In this document: piece by piece, positions 10,441 through 21,077 of the stretch
How the letters are laid out: every line of letters begins with the position of its first letter
Numbering within the stretch: position 1 is the first letter of the stretch
Program-made: the position numbers and the translations under genes
From: Penelope pileata
Taxonomy: Eukaryota; Chordata; Aves; Galliformes; Cracidae
Length of the DNA: 64,000 nt
Reading direction: 5' to 3'
Assembly (NCBI GenBank): GCA_013396635.1
Contig: WBMW01000425.1
Location: 48,605-112,604, forward strand
Notes under the pieces: generated by a model
What the model saw: only the letters and a program-made list of their open reading frames with translations
What the model was told of the DNA's origin: nothing
The model's database searches: none

Positions 10441-13400
10441 GGATCAGTTGAGCAGCACAGGGCAGAAAGAAGTGTAGGCTGAGATGGAGATTGAAGGTTT
10501 CCTGGGCTTGGAGGCAGGGGTAATTCTTGAGCAGATCTGCAACCTTTGAGCAAGTGAGTTTCCTCTGGAAAACCTTATTTGTCAAAACCAGAGTTGTGAG
10601 GTGGAAAAAGGTTGGTTTTCACTGGACTTATCTGGTGAGCACATCTAGGTCAAAGTCTGATTGGCCAAAGAGGAGACACAAGTGCAGAATACTTGGCGGC
10701 ATGACATCTAGATACCTCCTGTGATGTGGCAACCCCAGTTCAAATCCCAACCCTGAGCTCAGCCTGCCACATCCCATCCTCAGCAACCAACAGGCCTGGA
10801 TGCATTCAGTTTTCTTTTTCTCTCTTCTCTTCTCTNGAACAAAGTGAAAACCTAAAAGTTGTTGATTTTGGCAGTGGGCAGAAGGGGAAGGTGTGGGGAG
10901 AGAGATCTGTCTGGTGTTCTCCAGGTCTCATTTAGCTCCATGCTTGAGGCTGCCCACACATGTATGTGCATGCGTGCATGCAGACCCATGCTGCTTTGTT
11001 CCATGGGACCCAGGAGGTGAGCTGCTGGGCGCTGGAGCTGCTCTTTGCTGCTCTAGCTGAGTTTAAGGCTACTTAAATGTCTGAAAGTCCCAAGGATTCC
11101 CTAGGCTCAGAGGAGCATGGCAAAGCTGGGTGTGGGCAGTCGGCAGTGGCAGGAACTGGGCTCTGCAAGGCGAGGCAATAGACAGAGAAAAACATGTTTT
11201 TGATGCTCCAACAATATTGCTAGGCTATAAATGATTTGCTCATTCAGGAGGAAGAGTATCTTCCCCTCGGCATCTGATTTTGGGTAGCAAAACTAAGTGA
11301 ACTGAAGGTGTATAGAGTGCCATAGAAAATAACTGTGCATTACAGGTTTAGGTGCCAAGGTCTTAGAGGCTGCTGTGTTTGAACTCATATATAATACAGT
11401 TCATTACACTTCCAAGGTGTTCCTCTGCTGTCGTCCCTTGGTAAGCAGTTGTCACTGACACAACCTTTGTCCCCCTCCGCTAGAAATACCAATTTCATTA
11501 TATTACTCAACTGTAGTGAAATTATATCAGATGACTTTGAAGTACACGTTATAAAAACGTCGTGGTATGCTTGCATGATAGCTATTTGATGTAAGAAAAT
11601 GCAGAATCTCTTGTGCTCTCTCTTTAGGAATTTGGGCTTTGAGTTTCATTGGTGAGTGCTCTGTGTACCCAACTGCATGGGATCAGGCCCACCTTTTTTA
11701 AGAATATATTTCACATCTGAGATTAGTAATGTTCCAGAAGACAAATCAGCAGAAGAAGTTGTCTGTTCCTGGCTCAGATGATAATAGTGACTTGTACTAA
11801 AGGCTGTCCATCCACTTAGAAAACTGCACGGCTGCTTCTGTTTTAGCTGCTGTCAAAGGTCTGGCATTTTGGTAATGGTATTTTTTTCTAAATGCACTAA
11901 TACTTGCCTTTAAATCCTTTTAGGTACAGGTAATCATCATTCTGGATTGGATTCATTGGATTCTGAAAATTAGCTCTATAGTAGCATTCACATTGGACTA
12001 GGCCTAATATCCTGAATGTCAAAGATGAAGAAGGGAAATGAATTTATACCGTTTTATGCAGTTCTGCCCAGCGTCATGGTGGGTTGGTTTGTTTGTAGAA
12101 GTACTGGCAGTGCTGCATTGGTCTTTCCTGTTTTACTTGCTGTGATTCTCTGCAGGAGAGCCCAAATGTGTAGACTGGAAGTCCGTTCTGCTTTTAGTTG
12201 AAAGTTATTAACTGAAAGATACGGATTTAAATCTGTTTTTCCATCTTTTGGTGACACTGAGATATGATGAGGTCCTTGGAAATACTTACATAAACTAAGC
12301 CATAACATAGCGATAATGCATCTTTTGCATTCTTTTCTTTTGCTGTCGATCAGGTATCTGAGCTTTTTCTTAATGTTCAGCTGTTTGAGTAAAAATCACT
12401 CATCTGCCAGATACTACTCCTTCTCATACCATAAATCCATTTTGGCTTGATTATTTGTAGTCTTCCAGGAAAGGTAGACAGAGACTGCATTCCCAAACAA
12501 AATTTTCCACCAGTGAGGGAGGGAAACCCTTCCTGTGAAGGCAGCACGCTGAGGCTTGTCTCGGCTGCCCCAGGTACCCACACACTTCTCCGCTCTGGAT
12601 GCTCTCAAGGCCGCAGCGTGGCCAGGCTGTAGCAGGCCAGGCCAGGCCACAGTGGGCAGGGCTAAGCTTCAGTGGGGCGGGACAAGGGCTCTGTCCCACA
12701 GCCATGCCCCACTTGGGCAGAAAGCATGTAGTTTTGGGTCTGGACTGCTGGGCTGCTGCTGGCAGGCTCTGGGCACAGGCAGCCTTGGAGCCGCCATGAT
12801 GCCACATGCCAGCCCTGTGTCAGCAGCATGCCCATCATGCATCCTATCTTTTGATCCCAGGAAAAGTAAATCTGGCCTTTTTTAGGTTGAGAAAACAGAA
12901 CAAAAGTGAAACCAAGTCTTTGGAAAGCGGTGTTTTCCCATGGTAGTGACAGGTGCTCACACCTGCTTCTGTTCAGCCATTGCCCATGGTTCGGTTCTTC
13001 TGGGTTATTAGCCGTCTTGACCTTATGTTTGCAAGTATTATTGGTAATATAATGCTATATGTACAAATGTCTGTGTGGCTCGTGTATGTTTCTGTGGTTC
13101 AAATCAACCACAGAATTCTGGTATTTCATTGTACTTCGGTTAAATGTTGGATTTTAACTCTTCTACTGTATAGCTTCTTGGTTTCTCTTGTCCACTGTGG
13201 ACCAACTCTCTATTTTTGGAAATAAATAAGCATGTAAATAAAATGAATGGGTTTATGCCACTTGCAAGAAAATGCTTCTTTTGAAATACTTACTCAGCCT
13301 TGTATATTTTATGGTATCTCACAGTGCGGACAACCCATCAAAGCCTAGGGGCTGAGGTGCAAGCAGCCTTTGCAGTGAGATACCATATTATGTAAAAACT

Positions 13401-13703
13401 CATTGCCAGATGGTTTTGGCCTCTAGAGCTGCCAGACAGACACTGTGGGGCTGTGGGATGAGTGGCAGTTGTGTGGAGGATGGGGGGAGGCCCGAAAAGC
13501 AGTGTGTAGTTTGAGAGGAGCAAAAGAAGGTGAGACCTGGCGGTGCACACATGGCTTCTGGTTTGAGGTGTCCCTGTCCCCACAGCCAGCAAGTGGAGGG
13601 GGCCTGGGGCCAGCCCTCAGCCCCTACCCACAGCACTGTCTCGTGGCATGTCCCACTGGCGCGTGAAGACCGGGAGCACAATGACAGTTTTTTTCTTCTC
13701 CAT
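10441..13703. other. non-coding stretch with minor simple repeats
   Basis: No exon recognised. Contains a short TCTCT-rich run ending in a single N (10811-10836), an alternating purine-pyrimidine tract (10955-10982) and an AT-rich segment with AATAAA at 13221-13226 and 13237-13242. Open frames of up to about 118 codons on both strands in the GC-richer part (12.4-12.9 kb) overlap and look fortuitous. Confidence 0.55.
10955..10982. repeat. 28-bp alternating pyrimidine-purine tract
   Basis: Fourteen consecutive pyrimidine-purine steps (CA, TG, TA and CG) without a break, of the type able to adopt left-handed DNA. No function is implied. Confidence 0.8.
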
Positions 13704-13781
13704 ATAAACCAATATTTACCAGTAATCCTGTGTTTCTGTTTTTGTTTTTTGGCAGACTTTTACCAGTAAATATCGGTTTAT
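13704..13781 (+). other. imperfect 22-bp inverted repeat, 78-nt hairpin
   Basis: The arms at 13704-13725 and 13760-13781 pair at 19 of 22 positions around a 34-base T-rich loop. The overall size is like a pre-miRNA, or a very short inverted-repeat transposon. I do not recognise either arm as a known miRNA. The mismatches are one A-C and an adjacent C-A/A-C pair. Whether it is transcribed cannot be told from the sequence. Confidence 0.4.
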
Positions 13782-16700
13782 TCCTGAAACCAGAAGCCCT
13801 AAACATACCTTTGTTTATAAGGTCAGTTGTCATTTTGTCTCTCTCGTTCCCCATTCCCCCCAGTACAAACTGGCAGGCGATTGAAAGGTACCAAGCTTTC
13901 TTTCTAGTTTTCCTGCTCTGCAATTCTGGAAATGGAGCCTGCAGGACCTAGAGCCTTCTCTTGGTAACGTAGACTGAAGTTTGAAAATCATTATTTTACA
14001 TTTTAAAGTCTCCTTTTAAGGACAGCGGTGTTCCCATCTGCCTGGTACAGGGCTGGCAGAAACTCCTACAGATGCATAATGTGGTTCACCTTCCCAGAGC
14101 CTGTGGGCATGTGCCTCCAAAAATATACACTGCAAAATGGCATTTCAGTTTTACGGCAAAGAGGATGGGGGGAGTAGAGGGTGGGAACAGAATATGGATT
14201 TTTTTTTTTCTGATTGTTTTCTATTTTTTCTCTATATTCTGCTAAAAAGCACAGCTTCTCTTTTGGAAAGGAAGAATTAAGTGGGGAAGAGGGAGAGAAT
14301 TTGAAGGTTGCTAATCCTAAACTAGTTGTAAACTCTTCCTTCAAGGCTGATGGAAAAGGCAGGTGAAAGGTCTGATCCTTAAACGGACATTTGGGACTCC
14401 AAAGCAGCTGGCATTTTTTAATGACTGTCTTTGATTTAGGTAATTTTCAGAGATCTGGTCTATACCAAGACAAATCAACTTGGGAGAGTTGAAGACCCCC
14501 TTTTTTGTAAGTGTTTGCAACCCAAACACAGCAATATTATGCTAATACTTGAGAAACTACGAAACTGGCGAGAAGTAGAAAATGAGTTGATTGCATGGTC
14601 CCAGCCAAATTTTTTCTTTTAAAGAAATAAAATGCAAAAAATAAAATAATCAAAACCACCCCAAGCCAAAAAATGCAACCTCCAAAAAGCAAGCAGAACA
14701 GCATCTCAGATATTTGGTTTGGTTTTATCATGCATGGTTGACGAGCATTTCTGGTATAGCTGCAACCTAACTATGTCCCTTTAAGACTAACTCCATCCCA
14801 ATTAAACAAAAGACAAGGTTTTGCACTGTAGAGCAGATCAAAGCTCTTGCAGCCTTAGTTGGAGTCCATAATGACAAGAGTCTTCCAGCTGTACACTCTG
14901 AGCTGAAAACTACCTTTCCTCCCCTTTTGCAGCCTGTGTGGTTCTGATTGCTGGCAGTTCTGTAACACAACTTTAATCTGAGCAGTTGAGGCTGGTCCCA
15001 CCTTATCTTCAGACGTCTTGCGGAGGACTCCTGTTACCAGTTTGGTACTCAAAAGCTACACCCCACCATGAGAAGTCACTTATTTTTTAAAAGGCAGTGA
15101 TAGATTACTGTCTCTAACTCTAATGGAAAAATTATCTTGCAATGCAACTTTATAATAAATTGTTCATATATTCGTAATTCCATGGCAATCCCAAATTGGA
15201 GGACAGATCTGTTAAAGGTATATATTAGTCTAGATTTTTTCTTACTGTAAATATTGTAATTTTATAATACTGTCAATATTTTATTAACTTAGAGATATTT
15301 AACAGAGTTCAATCTATTGTAGTTGATTTATTTAAAGGTTTATGTTGCAGACAATATTGAATTGCATCCTAATGTAAGACTAACTTTCAGCATGTAAACA
15401 TTGATTCAATAAAACATTGAGAAGATTAAGAATAGAGAAGATTCTCACTCTTAACCTGTAATATTTATCCCCCAATTCCCAGTACAGATTTTGTAATGAA
15501 ATATTACAGGATTTCAAAAGCTCGTGAAGCTAACAATTGCAGTTGGATGATGTCATTTGAAAACTTGAATTTTGAAGTGTACCTGGCTTTTTTACCCTGT
15601 TCACAGTGAACATGATTGCTTCAGTATCTAATCTTTAAAGTACAGAAGTTTTTGTTTTGAGCAAAGGGACACTCTCAGATCAATTTTAGGCTCTTGTTTT
15701 AAGAAGAAAAAAAAAAGGCAAAACTCCCCCCCCTCCCCCCCTTTCCCCAGTGCATGTGTGTTAATTCCTTCTTAATCATAAGGAAAAAATAATTTTTCTG
15801 CTGGTTTGTTTATTTGGCTCAAAGCATTCCTGGAGCCATGCAGCCCAGGTAAGATGCCGGCAGCCAGCACGTACTGGCTGGCTGAGAGGTGCTGCTGCTC
15901 CCGGTGAAGGCTCGGTGCTGTCCTTGCAGCGTGCGTGGCAGCGCGCTGCAGCCTTGCAAGGGACAGATCTGGTCGCTGGCCCTGGTTGTAACCAGAGCTT
16001 GGCAAGGTGGATGAAAGTGCACAGTGTCTAAAACTTGCCCTTTTTTTGATCAAAATTTGTCTTCATAAATTTGCTTTTTTTTTTCGTATATATTCCTCTT
16101 TTAGCCTGATAGTGTCCCTTCAGCAGTATAAAGATGTTTGCTTTCTCTAAAAAATGACTACAAGAGATTTTGAGACAGAGGAGAATTCATCTGTAATATG
16201 TTTGCAACATAACTTGCATAAAGATATCAAAAATATATCAAGGGTTTTCATGAGATTTGGTATTTTGAGTGTAAAAGTTAATCTTTATTAGAGATGTGCC
16301 AATCTATACTGCTTTATTGTAGTGTTGTTACATTTAGGCATTTCAGTTAACTCACAAATATATACTGTAACAGTATACTTTGTACAGATTTATTTAAAAT
16401 TTATTTGAAAACTGAAATAAATTAGGCAGAAAATAAAGATATTTATTTTTCATTTGACTATGTAAGAAGGTATCATTCTTTTGGTTTTAGTGCACTGCTG
16501 TACCAAGCCTCAGAACCAGTTTTCTTCAGCTCATAGAATGCTTTTCAGAGACTGTGGATATGTGTATGTGTAACGTTATGTTTATAGGTAAATGTCAACA
16601 ATGGTGTTCATTGCTTTTATACATCCCAAAGAAAAGTTCTCCACCATTTATTTTCTGTTTTCTGACTGAAAATGTGTGTGTTTTTGAACAGGGTCATTAC

Positions 16701-19092
16701 AAGTTCCGCCATCCCGCTTTCACATCAGCTTATGCCAATACCAGGGTGGGAGGAGTTGCCTGTGTACCTTCCCCAGTACACCACAGTCAGGGGTGGCATT
16801 GGCAGGGAGCAGGTCAAATCTGTGGCCTCTGGGTTTTATGTAAAGCAAACACAGAAGAAGAAAAATCAAGATGTTAAATTCATTAGAAAACAAATTCCTT
16901 ATTGTACAGTACTATGGAAATCTCTGCTCAACCTGCCATTAATAACAGACTTTTATTTTTTGAATGATCTATTTAAAAGAACAGCAAGCATTGTATTTGC
17001 TAGTAAATCTCAAGTGTTTACATGGAATTACTAAATAAATTATTTGATCTTAGATGGCTCTCATCAGTGCTGATTTTTAATGCTGAAAATTAATTTTGGC
17101 AGATGCTTTTTTAGTTTGTGCTGTTCTTTAAAATCTTCCTAAGCCAATTTTTTAATGCATCCTTTTGTTTTAAATTAGGTTCTGAGGAAGACGCAAAATA
17201 TGCATTTCTCTGGGAGGTCTGACAGGAGTGCTCCCTAATGTTTTCCAGCACTGTCCACATCATGATGCTGTCCTTTTATATCCTGAACAAATGATTATAT
17301 TGCTGAAACAGAGCAGGAAGCTGTGAACTGAAAGCCCTGAAGCAAATGGTACTGCTTAGCTACAGTTTTCACTGCTCTGAGTCCTGGTGTAGCTGTATAG
17401 ATAGATTTTTTTTTAGTGGAAAGTGGTGGGATAGAGGCAAAACACCATCATTCAAAGTAGTCAAACCCAGTTCCGGGCAGGCTCAGCACGCAGTGCATGG
17501 TTTGGTTTATTTTTTAGCTGCAGAAAAGCTAAGAGTGTCCCAGGCCCGATCCTGCTGCTAGAGGCCTGGGCCTGCAGGCCGTCACATGCTGCTGGGGTGG
17601 CTGTGGGCCTCGGCCACCCTCCAAGGCCCAGTGCAGGGTCCCCACCTCACAGAGCTGAGGCTGGGCAGCTGCAGAGCCTGGAGCCTGTCCTGGTGCAGGG
17701 AGGGAGCCAGCCTGCAGGGCAGAGCGGGGCTCTGCTCGACCGTGCTGCCCGCAGCCTGAAAGGGTGCAGTGGGGCCTTGCTGTTGGTGTGAGGCTGGCCC
17801 TGGCACCCAGCCTGCCCATGGGCTTCATTTTGGGTGCTGGCAGCAGCCAGATGCCACTGGGATGGTTTGTGAGAAGCTGGGTGGAGAAAGCCCTGTGAAA
17901 AGACAAGGCAGAAGTAGCAGCAGTCCTTGCAAATGCAGAGTCTGGCCACACCGTGTCCCCCTCTAAGCACAGCATGCATTTGTTCTTTATTAGGGGTTGA
18001 AAACTGAAAAAAATGAAACTATAAATAACACAATCTATCCCCATATTTCTCATTTTCCAGGCTTTCTTGTACAGCATGCTAAGACACATGATATTTAATT
18101 TAATGCTCTCATCACTAGATTCCTGTTTAGAAAACCTATCTAGCATTTACATTAAACACTATTTGACATTTTTTTGGAAATAGATTTTACGCTTCATATT
18201 CAGGGCAGGATTCCAATTCTCCCCAAAGCATACTCATGCAGAGGCTTCTCCCTACATCCTTGGCTTGCAGAAGCTGTGACTCAGGTGAGGAGCAGCAGAC
18301 CCCAACCCTGCCCCACACAGAGCAGGCCCCCGGAGCAGCACAGGCCTCTTGTCCTCAGGGGCTGCCAGAGGCACAACACACCGTGCACTCTGCTGTCTCA
18401 AGAGGAAGTCATTCTGCCCTCTGCTTATTTTTCTGTATGGTATATTTCTATGCTTCTTTTCCTTATATAAGAAATAGTGTGGTTATGAGTAGTATATTCC
18501 TAGTAATTTGCTTTCAACTTTGGGGGAAATCAAGCACACTAATAAAATGGCTACATCTATGTGAGTCACACCAGGAGTCTTGTTAGGGGCAGAGGTTTCA
18601 CCAAGCTGATACCTAACAGCTCTGATCAATGGCTGGTGCTTCAGAAGAAGTTAGAAACAGATGTTCTTTACCTTGGTGAGATGCAAAACTCTTATTTTAG
18701 AAAAAAGTATTTCCTGATTAGCTTTGCCTCTCCCCCTGTCTCCATCCCCCATCCTTTTTAGCATGAGAAGTTACAAACATAGCTCAGGAAATGATTCAGC
18801 CAGCTGCTGAGCTTCACAGCCATAACGATGCTTTAACATGAGGGCCAGTAGACAACAAGGCAGAGGGCCTGTCTCACTCCTGTGACATGCCCACAGCTCT
18901 AGTCCCTCTGGTGACTCCTGTTCTCATTTTATGTTTAAAACTCAGATTGAAACATCAGACAGTGACTGTAAACTTGTATTTTTAGCAATTGCTCTCATAC
19001 ATTTTTAACTGACAGGGTGGTGCTTGAATAACTCTTAACCTCCTCATATCTTGCCCATCTTGAAACTCACTGGCTTTTCCTAAGGTAATTGC
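13782..19092. other. AT-rich non-coding stretch
   Basis: Mostly AT-rich, especially 15.0-17.2 kb, with scattered AATAAA (for example 15409-15414) but no frame or splice pattern pointing to a gene. A homopolymer cluster lies at 15705-15748. A GC-rich patch at 17.53-17.97 kb accounts for a 205-codon open frame on the minus strand (17529-18146) of biased composition and no known motif. The short IGIP peptide, expected near here by mammalian synteny, was looked for on both strands and not found. Confidence 0.5.
15705..15748. repeat. A-run followed by C-runs
   Basis: A run of about ten A is followed by C8-T-C7-TTT-C4 (15726-15748). The minus strand therefore carries G4-AAA-G7-A-G8, which fits the G-quadruplex pattern of four or more G-runs of at least three. 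Confidence 0.85.
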
Positions 19093-19985
19093 ATCACAGA
19101 ATCATTGAATCATGGAATAACCTGAGTTGGAAGGGATCTATGATGAACGTCGAGTCCAACTCCTGAGTCCATACAGGGCAACCTAAAAATTAAACCATGA
19201 ACCTGTGAGCATTGTCCAAATGCTTCTGCAACATTCTGGAATGTTCTTGGTGCTGTGCCCACTACCCTGGGGAGCCTGTTCCATGCCCACTGCCCTCTGG
19301 GGCAAAACCTTTCCCTAGCCCCAACCTGACCCAACGCAGCTCCTTGCAGTTCCCTCAGGCCCTGTTGCTGTCATTAGAGAGCACTGCCCCTCTGCTCCCT
19401 GTGAGGGAGCTGTAGGCTGCCATGAGACCTCCCCTCAGCCTCTGTTTCTCTGGGCTGAACAAACGGAGGGACCTCAGCCCCTCCTTATACATCTTGCCCT
19501 CCAGACCCTTCCCTGTCTCTGTAGCCCTCCTTTGGATGCTCTCTAAGAGGTTTATGGGCACCCAAACCTGCATGCAGTGCTTAAGATGAGGCTGCGCCAA
19601 TGCTGAGTAGAAGAGGCCAATCACTTTGGACCAGTTAGCTTTACTATGCTTAATGCACCCCAGGGTATGGTTGGCCCTTTTAGCCACCAGGGCACACTGC
19701 TGACTCATATTGAGCTTATGATTAACCAAAGGGCCCAGATCCCTTTCCGCAGGGCTGCTCTCCACACACTTGTCTCCCAGCCAATATGTACATCCAGGAT
19801 TACGCTCTCCCAGGTGCAGAATCTGATATTTGCTCTTGTTGAATTTCATATGCTTGGTGATTGTCCAGTGTTCTAATCTATCAATATTTCTCTGTAAGGC
19901 CTCTCTACTCTCAAGGGAATCAACGGCTCCTTCTAAGTTACTATCACCCGCAAACTTATTCAGTGTGCACTTGATCAAAGCTTCC
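19093..19985 (-). mobile_element. CR1 LINE, 5'-truncated, diverged subfamily
   Basis: Reversed tail ATCACAGAATCATTGAATCA at the left edge, then GTTGGAAGGGATC. A minus-strand frame of about 207 codons (19355-19978) covers the C-terminal part of ORF2. It begins at the RT catalytic motif (LNKFAGDS, so FADD has become FAGD) and runs through ILHLGERNPGCTYWLGD, SSPAERDLG, LNMSQQCALVAKRA and LFSPEKQRLRGGL. Its 3' UTR differs from the other copies (a segment around GTCCATACAGGGCAACC), which points to a separate CR1 subfamily. The 5' end is lost at the catalytic motif. Confidence 0.93.
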
Positions 19986-20236
19986 AGTCAAAGCAATTCC
20001 TTCGCATTGGCTTGTCAGGCATCTGCAGAGAGCCTGCTGTTTTTGCTGGGAGGTGGCTCTAGTAGTTTAGTCAAGTAAATTTAAGTGCCACAGAGTGGCA
20101 TTCTCTGACACAGGAAACCAGAGCAGGTACTTCTGTTATCACCATCACAACTGCTTGCATGGAAACATAACTCAGAAGCCAACTGGTATCTCCTCAAGTG
20201 CTGCCATGTAGGCATATAGAATAAAGAAATCAAGAA

Positions 20237-21077
20237 ATCATAGAATTGTAGAATGGCTTGGGTTGGAAGAGATCTTAAAGATCATCTAGTTCCAAGCCCC
20301 TGCCATAGAACATAGAACAGAGACACCTCCCACCAGACCAAGTTGTCCAGAGCCCCATTCAACCTGGTTTTGAACACTTCCAGGGAAGAGGCACCCACAA
20401 CCTCTCTGGCCAACCCATTCCAGTACCTCACCACCATGAAGATTTTTTTCGTTATATCTAACATAAATCTACTCACTTTCAGTTTAAAACCATTACCCCT
20501 TGTCCTATCACTACATGCCCTTGTAAAAAATCCCTTTCCAGCTTTCTTGTAGCCCCTTCAGGTACTAAAAGGCTGCTGTAGGGTCTTCTTGATGCCTTCT
20601 CCAGACTGGACAACTCTCTTAGCCTTTCTTCATAGGAGAGGTGCTCCAGCCCTCTGACCATCCTTGAGGCCTCACCTGGACCCACTTGAACAGTTCCATG
20701 TCCTTCTTCATGGCCCCAAATCTAGGTGCAGTACCCAAGGTGGGTCCCACAAGGGTGGAGTAGAGGGGGAGAATAATCTCCCTCCACCTGCTGGTCACAC
20801 TTCTAGTGATGCAGCCCAAGATATGGTTGGCTTTCTGGGCTGCAAGCACACACTGCCAGCTCACATTGAGTCTCTCATCAACAAATACCCCCAGGTCGTT
20901 CTCCTCGGGGCTACTCTCAATCCATTCTCTGCCCAGCCTGTATTTGTGCTTGGGATTATCCTGACCCAGGTGCAGCATCTTGCACCTGGCCTTGTGAAGA
21001 GGTTTGCACAGGCTCATTTCTCAAGCCTCTCAAGGTCCCTCTGGATGGCACCCCTCCCATACATGTCAGCTGCACCA
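20237..21077 (-). mobile_element. CR1 LINE, 5'-truncated
   Basis: Starts with ATCATAGAATTGTAGAATGG and GGTTGGAAGAGATCTT. The minus-strand frames carry LHLGQDNPKHKYRLGREWIE, SSPEENDLGVFVDERLNVSW and the LSYEERLRELSSLEK segment, all from the C-terminal half of CR1 ORF2. Truncated close to the FADD region. Only about 250 bp separate it from the previous CR1, in the same orientation but of a different subfamily, so these are two independent insertions. Confidence 0.93.

Noticed and set aside
10690..10760. B-box-like AGTTCAAATCCC suggesting a tRNA or tRNA-derived SINE
   Set aside because: No matching A-box at the right distance and no cloverleaf could be drawn.
17529..18146. 205-codon minus-strand open frame
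   Set aside because: Half lies in a GC-rich patch where several frames are open at once. The composition is Ala/Pro/Gly/Gln-rich without a domain and the rest is unrelated AT-rich sequence. No family resemblance.
13782..19092. Search for IGIP (53-residue secreted peptide expected by synteny)
   Set aside because: No match to the conserved peptide on either strand by eye. It probably lies upstream of this window.
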